Shown: positions 8,371-16,240 of the stretch, one piece after another
Position numbering within the stretch: the stretch's first letter is position 1
Layout of the letters: each line of letters begins with the position of its first letter
Source: Phycisphaerales bacterium
Lineage (GTDB): Bacteria > Planctomycetota > Phycisphaerae > UBA1845
Assembly (NCBI GenBank): GCA_020639115.1
Contig: JACKHG010000006.1
Location: 62,001-126,000 of the forward strand
DNA: 64,000 bases
Reading direction: 5' to 3'
Notes under the pieces: generated by a model
What the model was told of the DNA's origin: nothing
Database searches by the model: none
The model's input: only the letters and a program-made list of their open reading frames with translations
Position numbers and translations under genes: made by a program

Positions 8371-9528
8371 ATGACGAAACGAGTCGTTTCCGACCTGATG
8401 CTCAAGGCCAATCAAGCCAACGCCCAACAGTCCACCGGACCACGTACGCCAGCCGGCAAATACCGCTCCGCACGCAACCGTGTCCGCCCAACCCTCCTCG
8501 CCCGTCACATGCTCATCACCGCCGGCGACGCTCCCGACGATACCGCAGCCTTCGCCGCGCTCCTCAAAGGCCTGCGCCAACAGTACCAACCCGAAGGACG
8601 CATCGAACCGCTCCTCGTCGAACACCTCGCCCAACTCTTCTGGCGCCTGCGCCGCGCCCAGTGCCACGAAACCGGCGCCATCCGCGCCGACCTCGACGAG
8701 GCCAGCCTGCCGCCCGATTTGGATTTCCCCGCGTGGGCCGAACGCTGCCCCGACGCCGAAATCGAAACCGACGAAGGCACCCAGGGCCCGCCGCGCCTCG
8801 CCGACCTCGACCGCGCGGCCATCACCCTCAAACGCAAACACGTCGACGCCCGGAACCTCGACGCCTGGCTCAAGGCCGACGAGATCGACCTCGACGCACC
8901 GCGCGACTTCGCCATCGCCGTGCCCGTACTCGACCGCCTCGCGGACGAGTGCGGACTCGCGACCACCGCGCAGGGCGCCGTCGACGATGATGACGACGAC
9001 GCCCGCGCCGACTTCCTCGACGAACTCGACCAGGCCCTCGCCGACGCGGGCGACCCGGACGACGCGGATGACGATGACGACGCGGATGATGATGACGACC
9101 CGGACGACACGGACGTGGCGGACGATACGGAGTCCACTGAAACCAACCCCGAATCCCCGGACGAAGTCGCCAGCGACGACAACGCCGAGCAGTCGGCGAG
9201 CGCGAAGGCGCATACTGCGCCCCGCCCGCATGCCCGCATCCTCGCCGCGCTCGCAGAAGCCACCCGCGACTTCCGCGCAGCCCTCGTCCGCCAACTGCGC
9301 AACCTGCGCCGCGACCGCAAGGCCGTCGCCCGCTACGACACCCTCCGCGCCGAACGCGAACGCCTGCGCAAGCAACTGCCCGCCGGCACCACCTTCAATC
9401 AGCAGATCCGCTTCGAAGACATGCTCTACCGCGAACTGCACCGCACCTTCCGCGAACTCGACCGGCGGCTACGCACGCGGTCAGCCGCCGAAGCAGAATC
9501 GGACCCGCCGCCCCCAACCGAACCGTGA
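8371..9528 (+). CDS. GPRT/GK-motif protein with Asp-rich central region
   Basis: The function is unknown. The N-terminus of this 385-residue protein carries ANQANAQQSTGPRTPAGKYR followed by SARN, a short motif seen at the start of many hypothetical proteins in planctomycetes and other bacteria. Residues about 205-255 are extremely Asp-rich (runs of five and six D, DPDD repeats) and likely disordered or cation-binding. The C-terminus is charged and helical (RNLRRDRKAVARYDTLRAERERLRK), probably coiled coil. There is no signal peptide or membrane segment. The start is ATG 8371 after GGAGGG at 8359-8364. An intrinsic terminator at 9535-9558 closes it as a single-gene unit. Confidence 0.8.
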   Translation: MTKRVVSDLMLKANQANAQQSTGPRTPAGKYRSARNRVRPTLLARHMLITAGDAPDDTAAFAALLKGLRQQYQPEGRIEPLLVEHLAQLFWRLRRAQCHETGAIRADLDEASLPPDLDFPAWAERCPDAEIETDEGTQGPPRLADLDRAAITLKRKHVDARNLDAWLKADEIDLDAPRDFAIAVPVLDRLADECGLATTAQGAVDDDDDDARADFLDELDQALADAGDPDDADDDDDADDDDDPDDTDVADDTESTETNPESPDEVASDDNAEQSASAKAHTAPRPHARILAALAEATRDFRAALVRQLRNLRRDRKAVARYDTLRAERERLRKQLPAGTTFNQQIRFEDMLYRELHRTFRELDRRLRTRSAAEAESDPPPPTEP

Positions 9529-9534
9529 CGTTAT

Positions 9535-9558
9535 CGCCCTTCGCAGTAGGGCGTTTTT
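9535..9558 (+). terminator. Intrinsic terminator
   Basis: CGCCCT (9535-9540) and AGGGCG (9548-9553) form a perfect six-base stem with a seven-base loop, followed directly by TTTTT. It lies seven bases after the stop of the GPRT/GK-motif gene. Confidence 0.75.
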
Positions 9559-9634
9559 CAATCGCCACCGGGCTGACCCGCCGCGTCAGCCGATACGCCT
9601 TTAGAGCCGGCGGCAGGCCGCTCCGGAAACACCC

Positions 9635-11446
9635 ATGACCACCCTGACTCCAACAACGTCCGCGGTACGCGCAGCCGGTTCCGCAGCGGCGATCCCCCTC
9701 CTCGCATCAGCCGCCCGCCGCGCCGCACGCGCCGAACGTCTCGCCTTCGCCACCGTCCTCCTCGCCTGCGTCGCCTTCGCCCTCATCCGCCAACCCTGCA
9801 ACGACATCGGCTGGCACCTCGCCACCGCACGCACCGCGTTCGATACCGGACACTGGCCGATAAACAACACCTTCAGCCACACCCACCCCGACTACCCGCT
9901 CGACCAGCAGTACCCGCTCTTCCAGACCGTCCTCTACGGCATTCACCGCATCGCCGGATGGAATGGACTGAGCGTCCTCAACACCGCCGGCTGGCTGCTC
10001 GTCTTTCTGTTGTTCGTCCGCTGGGGCAGCCCGCTCCGCCGCGCCGTCTGGCTCCACCTGCCCTGGATGATCGGACTTCTCGCCCTCCAGCGCCGCATGA
10101 TCGTCCGCCCCGACCTCTTCACCATGATCTTCCTCGCCGCGGAACTCCTGGTCATCGATCGCTACATCGCCGCGCTGAGAAATACAGAAAATGCAGACCC
10201 TGCGCGTCCGCTTCCGTGTCACCGCGGCGCCCCCTGGCTCCTCTGCCTCCCGATAATCCACTGGGCCTGGGCAAACTCCCACCAGCTCTTCCCCCTGAGC
10301 CTCGCCGTGCAGGGCCTGCTGATCAGCCACCTGGCGCTCGCCCGCTGGGCTCCGCGCATCCCGGGCCTCCAGCCCGTAACGCGCGGCGCCGCCGTCCCCG
10401 TGCTTCCCGCCGTCGGCGCGTTCCTCACCTCGCTCGCCGCGAGCTTCCTCACCCCGCTCGGCACCGGCATCGTCCACGTGCTCGCCAACACCAGCGGCAG
10501 CCTCGCCCATCACCGTGGCGACGTACAGGAATTCGCCTACCTCTGGCAACGCCCCTGGGAACTCCAGCTCGCGATCGCCTGCGGCATTTTCGGCGTGGTC
10601 GGCCTGTGGCGCATGCGCCGCTCCTGGCGCCTCGTCGACGTCGGCCTCTGGTGTGGCTCGTTGGTGATGATGCTCAGCGCCGTTCGCGGCCTGGTCTTTT
10701 TCGGACCGGTCAGCATCGCGATCTTCGCCCGCTCATTCGCAACGGATGCACCGGCTGCCGACCCCGCACCGCCCGCCCGCTTCCGCGCACCGGTCCTGCG
10801 CGGCGCGACCATCGCCGTGACCCTGCTGCTCGCCGCCAACGTCCTCTTTCACCGCTGGATTTCGCCACCCCTCGCTCTCGGCGGCACCCAGCCAGGACTC
10901 GGCCGCAGCCTCGGCGACTGGCCCGACGCTGCCGTCGCGTTCCTCCGCGACAACCCGCCGCCCGGCGACATGCTCAACCTGCCCTGGTCCCTGGGCAGCC
11001 CGCTCATCTGGGAATTGCCGCAGAAACCCGTCTTCGTCGACGCCCGCCTCGAGGCCTACCCCCGCGACTTCCTCGTCGCGTGCATGGCCGCGGAGCACGA
11101 CGACGCGGCCCTCGCCGACCTCATCGCCCGCTACCAGCCCGGCTGGCTCATCGCCAACCACCGCGACGCCGACGTCCGCACCCGCGTCCTCAACCTGCTC
11201 GCCACCGGCGAATGGTCCTGCGTCTACGCCGACACGCTCGCGCTCATCCTCGTCCGGGAATCGCCCGCAGCGCAGTCCTACCTGCAGCACCGCCGCCTGA
11301 CCCCCGACGCGTGGAAACCCCAAGACCTCCTCGACGCTCCTCAATCCCTGCGCGACCTCCAGCACGCAGCGTTCGATCAATTGCGCGCAGACCAATCAGC
11401 GCACGGGGCGCAAAGCTCCGTGACAACGCTGCCCGATGAAAGGTGA
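9635..11446 (+). CDS. Polytopic membrane protein, possible GT-C-like family
   Basis: This 603-residue protein has about ten hydrophobic segments (for example LAFATVLLACVAFALI, TAGWLLVFLLFV, ATIAVTLLLAANVLF) and a C-terminal soluble part of about 200 residues with VFVDARLEAYP and a nucleotide-free, Rossmann-like feel. An early periplasmic loop has DIGWHLATARTAFDTGHWP then NTFSHTHPDYPLDQQYPLF. The same plan (DPDLWFHLASGEYI, then HTDPFSLTRNGAEWVPHSWLF) occurs in the next gene, so the two are paralogues. The acidic-aromatic first loop suggests a lipid-linked sugar transferase of the GT-C type, but I cannot confirm it. The start is ATG 9635. It converges on the paralogue. Confidence 0.7.
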   Translation: MTTLTPTTSAVRAAGSAAAIPLLASAARRAARAERLAFATVLLACVAFALIRQPCNDIGWHLATARTAFDTGHWPINNTFSHTHPDYPLDQQYPLFQTVLYGIHRIAGWNGLSVLNTAGWLLVFLLFVRWGSPLRRAVWLHLPWMIGLLALQRRMIVRPDLFTMIFLAAELLVIDRYIAALRNTENADPARPLPCHRGAPWLLCLPIIHWAWANSHQLFPLSLAVQGLLISHLALARWAPRIPGLQPVTRGAAVPVLPAVGAFLTSLAASFLTPLGTGIVHVLANTSGSLAHHRGDVQEFAYLWQRPWELQLAIACGIFGVVGLWRMRRSWRLVDVGLWCGSLVMMLSAVRGLVFFGPVSIAIFARSFATDAPAADPAPPARFRAPVLRGATIAVTLLLAANVLFHRWISPPLALGGTQPGLGRSLGDWPDAAVAFLRDNPPPGDMLNLPWSLGSPLIWELPQKPVFVDARLEAYPRDFLVACMAAEHDDAALADLIARYQPGWLIANHRDADVRTRVLNLLATGEWSCVYADTLALILVRESPAAQSYLQHRRLTPDAWKPQDLLDAPQSLRDLQHAAFDQLRADQSAHGAQSSVTTLPDER

Positions 11447-11500
11447 ACCCGGAAGAGAAAGGGGAGGGGGAAACCGACTATGCCGCAAACGAACGTCCGA

Positions 11501-13045
11501 TCATCCTTGCCGCACGCGCTGCGCCCGACCCGCGTCGCCGTACGGACCCACGCACACCTGCGGCAACGCATCCGCACGGATGAACGTGAGCGCGTTCGCA
11601 TCCGCCGCCAGCAGGTGCCACCCCGGCGCGTCGCAGAGCATCTCCGCCAGCGGATCGCCGCGTTCCAGAACCGCCGCGTTGAAATCCCACCGCTCGAAGA
11701 TATCCTGCCAACCCTCGCCGCGCTGCGCCTGCCGCATCAGGTTGAACAAATCGTCGCCGTACACGTCCGCCCGGCTGTCGATCGACACCCGCAACCGCCC
11801 CGGCGCCTCGTGCAGCACGTAGCTGCCCGTGTTGTACGTCGTGAACACGCGCCACGGCCCGTCGAGCTGCGCCAACGCCCGGGCGCCCGCGACCGGCTCC
11901 ACCGCGGCGTACCGCGCGCCGTTCGATCCGAAACTGCCCCACAGTCCCACCAGCACCAGCAGGCTGCAGATGCCCAGCGCACCCCCGTACCGCCGGAATA
12001 CCGGCTGAATCCGGTTCGTCGCCGCGTTGCGCCCCAGGGCCACCGCCAGCAGCGGGACAGCCGCTACGCACGCCAGCGGAATGTGCCGGACCGCCGACAT
12101 CGCCAGCACCAGCAGCGCCACGCAGATGCCGATCTCCGGCCAACCGGCCCGCCGCCGCGCCTTCGCCAACGCCGCAATCACCCCGCCCAGCAGCACGTAA
12201 GCGTACACGTCCGGTATTTCCCAGGAGAGCGGGTGCGGCGGCTGCCACTCCTGCGTGTGCTTCAGCGCGTTCAGACCAGCCGTGAGCCGTGCGTACTCGA
12301 ACAGCGTTATCTCGTGCGGCGTGATCAGCACCGCGAGCAGACCCAGGCCCAACCCGACGCCCAGCGGCGCCAGCTCCGCCCGGTGCGCGTCCCAGGCCCG
12401 GGCCGTCAACGCGTCCACGCAACGCCCGCCCAGCCAGATCGCCACCAGAATTACGCCCACGATGCACGCAGCGTGCACCTGCGCCCACAGCAGGAAAATC
12501 AGCGGCACGATCACCGCGAAACGCCGCGTCGGTCTGCTCCGCTGCCGCAACAGCAATGCGATCACCACCGCGCTGAGCAGCAGCGAAACAGTTTGCGGAC
12601 GAATCCCCCGCGCATTGCCCGCCGCGATCGCCACGCCCAGCGCCAACGCAGCCGCCGCCAGCGGCGCCACCCCCTCGTTCGTGAAGATGCCAAAGCAGAT
12701 CAGGATCGCCAACGCAAAGAAACAGGCAAAAACTGCCTCCGTCGCCCGCGGACCGAGATACTGCCAGCTCTCCGCCACCGCCACGTCGAAGAGCCACGAG
12801 TGCGGCACCCACTCCGCTCCATTGCGCGTCAGACTGAACGGGTCCGTGTGCGGCACCGTGTGCGTCTGCAGAATGTACTCCCCGCTGGCCAGGTGAAACC
12901 ACAGGTCGGGATCCCGCGGCATCGGCATAAAGCCGATTGCCAGGGCCAGCGCGAGGGTCAGGCCCGCCGGCAGGGCGAGCGCACCGCGCTCGGCGCGCGG
13001 GCCGGCTGCGGACAGCAGGGTCGGTGTGGCAAGTGCTCCGGTCAT
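11501..13045 (-). CDS. Polytopic membrane protein, paralogue of its convergent neighbour
   Basis: The 514-residue protein starts with a signal-anchor-like segment (LALPAGLTLALALAIGFMP), then the loop MPRDPDLWFHLASGEYIL and HTDPFSLTRNG, followed by about nine membrane helices and a C-terminal soluble domain with RVSIDSRADVYGDDLFN (compare VFVDARLEAYP in the neighbour). The shared loop and soluble tail indicate common descent with the 9635-11446 gene. The aspartate in the first loop (DPDLW) is a position used for catalysis in GT-C glycosyltransferases; this is inference. The start is ATG at 13045. The two paralogues end 54 bases apart, tail to tail. Confidence 0.7.
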   Translation of the reverse strand: MTGALATPTLLSAAGPRAERGALALPAGLTLALALAIGFMPMPRDPDLWFHLASGEYILQTHTVPHTDPFSLTRNGAEWVPHSWLFDVAVAESWQYLGPRATEAVFACFFALAILICFGIFTNEGVAPLAAAALALGVAIAAGNARGIRPQTVSLLLSAVVIALLLRQRSRPTRRFAVIVPLIFLLWAQVHAACIVGVILVAIWLGGRCVDALTARAWDAHRAELAPLGVGLGLGLLAVLITPHEITLFEYARLTAGLNALKHTQEWQPPHPLSWEIPDVYAYVLLGGVIAALAKARRRAGWPEIGICVALLVLAMSAVRHIPLACVAAVPLLAVALGRNAATNRIQPVFRRYGGALGICSLLVLVGLWGSFGSNGARYAAVEPVAGARALAQLDGPWRVFTTYNTGSYVLHEAPGRLRVSIDSRADVYGDDLFNLMRQAQRGEGWQDIFERWDFNAAVLERGDPLAEMLCDAPGWHLLAADANALTFIRADALPQVCVGPYGDAGRAQRVRQG

Positions 13046-13537
13046 GCGTATACATCGACGGCGCGGGCATCCGCGCTGGAGCCGGCATTTTCGGACCTCG
13101 CCGGCAGGGGGGGCGCCGGCGCCGCCGCGCGTTCTCGGAACCTCGCCCGCCCGTCCGCGAAAAAGCTCCGTCCAACCCAGCCGATTGGGATTTGCAAGAA
13201 AAAAAGCCGCCGTTTGCTTTCGCCCCGTTTGTTTCCTATGGTTGCTGTGTGGCCGGAGACAGGCACCGGAATTCCGGTGCGACGCGGTTGCGACAATTCA
13301 CTGGGAGGCGGCGTCCGACTCACTCCGAGGATGCCGGAATCAGACTTTACAGCCAAGCGCCCTTGTGGGGCGACGAACTTTGCTGGCCGGTCGCGGAACG
13401 ACTGGCGACTTTTGCCTCGACCCGAGGGAGGTTAGGGCGGACACCGGGTGCATCGGTCAACGGACGGGCCATGTACGAGACTGAACGGAGGGTGATCGCG
13501 AACAGCGACCCCGGTTCCAGGCGAAAGGAAGAGCACA
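13046..13537. other. Gene-free 492-base region between a membrane gene and the flp pilin
   Basis: No gene is supported. It must hold the promoters of the divergent membrane gene (minus) and of the Tad locus (plus). The one clear structure is an 18-base perfect palindrome at 13263-13280. No strong -35/-10 pair was recognised. Confidence 0.6.
13263..13280. promoter_or_regulatory. 18-base perfect palindrome upstream of flp
   Basis: GCACCGGAATTCCGGTGC is fully self-complementary. It is 258 bases upstream of the flp start, in a non-coding region. It could be an operator for a dimeric regulator; no bound protein can be named. Confidence 0.35.
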
Positions 13538-13708
13538 ATGAAGGCACTGGTTAATCGCGCAAAGGATTTTCTCAAGAGCGAAGACGGCCCGACCGCAACC
13601 GAGTACGCGGTGATGCTGGCCCTGATCATCGTGGTCTGCATTGCCACGGTGAAGTCGATCGGCACCAAGGCCAACACGGCGTTCAAGGCGGTTGACGACA
13701 ACCTGTAG
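13538..13708 (+). CDS. flp: Flp-type pilin (Tad pilus major subunit)
   Basis: This 56-residue protein is the structural subunit of the Tad pilus. After a short charged leader (MKALVNRAKDFLKSEDG) comes the processing site G/PTATEYAVMLALIIVV, with Glu at +5 and Tyr at +6 of the mature protein as in Flp pilins, then one hydrophobic helix and a short tail. The local prepilin peptidase would cleave after the glycine. The start is ATG 13538, with AGGA eight bases upstream. A strong hairpin after the stop (13725-13751) could make flp the most abundant transcript of the locus. Confidence 0.92.
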   Translation: MKALVNRAKDFLKSEDGPTATEYAVMLALIIVVCIATVKSIGTKANTAFKAVDDNL

Positions 13709-13724
13709 CAATCTGCCGCGGCGC

Positions 13725-13751
13725 GGGTCCGGCGTCCACGACGCCGGACCC
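13725..13751 (+). terminator. Strong hairpin after flp (attenuator or terminator)
   Basis: GGGTCCGGCGT (13725-13735) and ACGCCGGACCC (13741-13751) form a perfect 11-base stem with a five-base loop. The following sequence is only moderately T-rich (CACTTTCC), so partial read-through into the peptidase gene is likely. Confidence 0.5.
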
Positions 13752-13928
13752 CGCCACTTTCCGCTTCGGGGGGGATGGGCGCCGCCCAGGCTCGGGCGGC
13801 CAACCCGTCACCCCGTTTTTGATGGTGCACTGCGAACTCGGTGAGGGGAACCAGAAGCGCAGTGACCCGCGAGCGGTAGCCGCGCGGTCGGGACTACGGA
13901 CAGCTTTTATTTCGGAGAGGTTGCGGCC

Positions 13929-14480
13929 ATGGATCCCTTTTGGCTTACCGCATGCCTGATTCTGGTTCCCGGAGTGCTCCTGGCGTCGTGGATCGACTAC
14001 GCCAAGCGCAAAGTTCCCAACTGGCTCAACGCGTCCCTCATCGTGGCCGGATTCATCGTCCAGGCCATCTTCCACGGAATGCACGGCGTCTCCGACGGCG
14101 CCCTCGGCATGGTGCTCGGCTTCAGCGTCCTCATCGTGCCCTGGATGATGCACGGCATGGGCGCCGGTGACGTCAAGCTCATGGCCGCGATCGGCGTCTG
14201 GTTCGGCCCGTGGATGACCCTCGTCTCCTTCGCCGTCGGCGCACTGATCGGCGGAGCGGCTGCGGTGGTCATGATCATCTCGTCGGGACGCATGTACCAC
14301 GCATTGGGTAATCTCAACATCATCTGGATCAAGATGCAGTCGCGGGACACGCTGTTTGGCGAGTTCGGTTCGGCCAAGAGCTTCGGCGACACCTCGCAGT
14401 TGCTGCCCTACGGGGTCCCGCTCACCGCGGGGTCGTTGCTGGTCATGTTCGGCTATCTCGCCGGCTGGTGGGTGCTGTGA
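13929..14480 (+). CDS. cpaA: Prepilin peptidase of the Tad locus (CpaA/TadV)
   Basis: This 183-residue A24-family aspartic peptidase processes Flp and Tad pseudopilins at the inner membrane. The two catalytic aspartates are visible: D23 in ASWIDYAKRKVPN and D81 in GMGAGDVKLMAA (the GxGD motif). There are five or six hydrophobic segments and no N-methyltransferase domain, as expected for the short CpaA/TadV type. The start is ATG 13929 after GGAGAGG at 13914-13920. The stop overlaps the tadE start by one base (TGATG). Confidence 0.92.
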   Translation: MDPFWLTACLILVPGVLLASWIDYAKRKVPNWLNASLIVAGFIVQAIFHGMHGVSDGALGMVLGFSVLIVPWMMHGMGAGDVKLMAAIGVWFGPWMTLVSFAVGALIGGAAAVVMIISSGRMYHALGNLNIIWIKMQSRDTLFGEFGSAKSFGDTSQLLPYGVPLTAGSLLVMFGYLAGWWVL

Positions 14481-14929
14481 TGAAACGCAATCAAGTCCAA
14501 CTGTTCTCGCGAATCATCCACCGCGGGCAGCGCCGCCGCGGCGCTGCCCTGGTGGAGTTCGCGATCGTGCTGCCCCTGCTCCTGACGGTGCTCTTCGGCA
14601 TCATCGAGTTCGGACAGCTCTTCAAGGTGCGCCTCTCGGCGCAGCAGGCGGCCCGCGAGGCCTGCCGCATCGCGGTGCTGCAGTCCACGACGAAGCCGTA
14701 CACGAATTCGAGCGGTCCGGTCATGCAGAAGATCCAGCAGATCATGACCGCCGCCGGCGTTTCGACCTACAACGCCGGCATGGTGCAGATCGCCGAGGAC
14801 ACCGCGGGCAACCCCGCGGTGACGGTCACCGTCACGGTGCCGTACGATGACGTGAAGCTGACGGGCTTCCTGCACGTGATCACCAAGGACATCACGGGCA
14901 GTTGCTCGATGCGTAAAGAGGGCGTTTGA
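14480..14929 (+). CDS. tadE: TadE-like pseudopilin
   Basis: The 149-residue protein has a basic leader and the TadE signature RRGAALVEFAIVLPLLLTVL followed by FGIIEFGQLF, with Glu at the +5-like position. A single hydrophobic helix is followed by a periplasmic domain of about 100 residues. TadE proteins are minor pseudopilins needed for pilus assembly and are cut by the Tad prepilin peptidase. The start is ATG 14480, coupled to the cpaA stop. It is followed by a hairpin at 15030-15051 and a 306-base gap before cpaB, so the locus may be read as more than one transcript. Confidence 0.88.
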   Translation: MKRNQVQLFSRIIHRGQRRRGAALVEFAIVLPLLLTVLFGIIEFGQLFKVRLSAQQAAREACRIAVLQSTTKPYTNSSGPVMQKIQQIMTAAGVSTYNAGMVQIAEDTAGNPAVTVTVTVPYDDVKLTGFLHVITKDITGSCSMRKEGV

Positions 14930-15235
14930 CATCCGTCGCGCTCGCTGAGTCCGGGAGAGAGAAGACAATTTCGCCGACGCCTCCGGCCAGCGCATGGCCG
15001 GGATAACGTCCGATATTTCTTCACACGCCGGCCCCTCCGCCCGGAGGGGCCCGCGGTTCTGCGCCCGCCGACCGGCGAATCGGAACATTTCTTGCGCACG
15101 GGTCCGATACCGCCCCTTTCCTACCGATAGAGCTAGTGTCGGGTAAACGGCGCGCGGGCCGCGCCGCGACCGGCTGTTACGGGTTCGCGGCTGTTGCCTC
15201 AGTCGTCGACAGCGGATTCAGAGGCGAGGAACACA
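14930..15235. other. 306-base gap between tadE and cpaB
   Basis: No gene is seen. It contains a GC-rich hairpin (15030-15051) and probably a second promoter for the cpaB-to-tadG segment, although no convincing -35/-10 pair could be assigned. Confidence 0.5.
15030..15051 (+). terminator. Candidate terminator hairpin downstream of tadE
   Basis: GGCCCCTCC (15030-15038) and GGAGGGGCC (15043-15051) are exact inverted repeats with a four-base GCCC loop. No T tract follows. Confidence 0.4.
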
Positions 15236-16240
15236 ATGAAGAGCAAGGCGCTGATTCCACTGGCGGTTGGAGTGGTCGTAGGCATTGTCGCCATCAAGTA
15301 CACCATGGACGCGATGAGCAAGGCGAAAGGTGCGCCGACGTCGGTCGTCAAGGTCGTGATGGCCCAGAAGGACATCCCCGCGACGGTGCTGATCACACCG
15401 GACATGCTCGCCGTTGCGGAAACGCCCAAGACCCCGCTGCTGCCGCAGGAAACCTACACGGAAGCGGCACAACTCGAGGGACGCGTGGCGCTCAAGTCGA
15501 TCCCGCGCGGCTCACCCGTGCTGCCCTCGATGGTCGCGCCCAAGGGCACCAAGCCGGGCCTGACCACGCGCGTGCCCGAAGGCTACCGCGCCGTCGCCGT
15601 GAAGATCGACGAGTCGTCCGGCGTGGGCTACCTCGTGCACCCCGAGGACTGGGTCGACGTGCTGGCGGTCATGGAGGTCAAACGCCTCGGCAAGGTCAAG
15701 ACCGAAAGCAAGCTCATCCTCGAACGCGTCCAGGTGGCCGCCGTCGGCCAGGACCTCAACGAGGAGCACGAGGAAGGCGCCAACCGCAACGTGCAGACCG
15801 TCACGCTGCTCGTGAAGGTCGAGGACGTGCCCAAGCTCCACATGGCTCAGACCCGCGGCCGCATCACGTTGGCTATGCGCGGCAGCGATGACATGACCAT
15901 GACCATGCAGGATGACGAGAAGGAGGAGCTGGAGGCGATGGCCACCACGACGACGCCGAAGGCGGAAGCGCCGCCGGCGCCCGATCCGACCATGGCGATC
16001 CCCTACACGGTCACGGTGATCAACGACTCGGCGGCGGGCAACGGCCGCAGCGCCACCCAGCAGGTCACCTATCCCGATGAGGACTCCATTCATCCGATCG
16101 ACAGCGGGCGCGGCGACATGCAGCGGCGCAGCGCGCCGTATCGCCGTCCCGGCGGCTTCCAGATGCCGGACGTGCCCCGCGCGACCGGCGAAAACGAAGA
16201 GGTCAATGAACCGGCAGATTCAAGCGAGGTGAGTGAGTGA
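15236..16240 (+). CDS. cpaB: Tad pilus assembly protein CpaB/RcpC
   Basis: The 334-residue protein has an N-terminal membrane anchor (ALIPLAVGVVVGIVAIKY), then a SAF-like domain (VVMAQKDIPATVLITPDML; LKSIPRGSPVLPSMVAPKG) and the RcpC/CpaB region (PEGYRAVAVKIDESSGVGYLVHPEDWVDVL). CpaB proteins sit in the periplasm and help the secretin channel. The last 70 or so residues are low-complexity and polar and not conserved in the family. The start is ATG 15236 with AGGA at 15227-15230. The stop overlaps the secretin start by one base. Confidence 0.9.
   Translation: MKSKALIPLAVGVVVGIVAIKYTMDAMSKAKGAPTSVVKVVMAQKDIPATVLITPDMLAVAETPKTPLLPQETYTEAAQLEGRVALKSIPRGSPVLPSMVAPKGTKPGLTTRVPEGYRAVAVKIDESSGVGYLVHPEDWVDVLAVMEVKRLGKVKTESKLILERVQVAAVGQDLNEEHEEGANRNVQTVTLLVKVEDVPKLHMAQTRGRITLAMRGSDDMTMTMQDDEKEELEAMATTTTPKAEAPPAPDPTMAIPYTVTVINDSAAGNGRSATQQVTYPDEDSIHPIDSGRGDMQRRSAPYRRPGGFQMPDVPRATGENEEVNEPADSSEVSE

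Noticed and set aside
7929..8374. Open frames of 142-161 residues just before the GPRT/GK-motif gene
   Set aside because: They run through short-word repeats and A/C-rich sequence with no ribosome binding site, and their composition (Pro, Arg, Lys, Ser) is not protein-like.
13046..13537. Possible replication origin at the skew change
   Set aside because: No DnaA-box cluster, AT-rich unwinding stretch or dnaA/dnaN gene is present; only the skew trend is reported as a finding.
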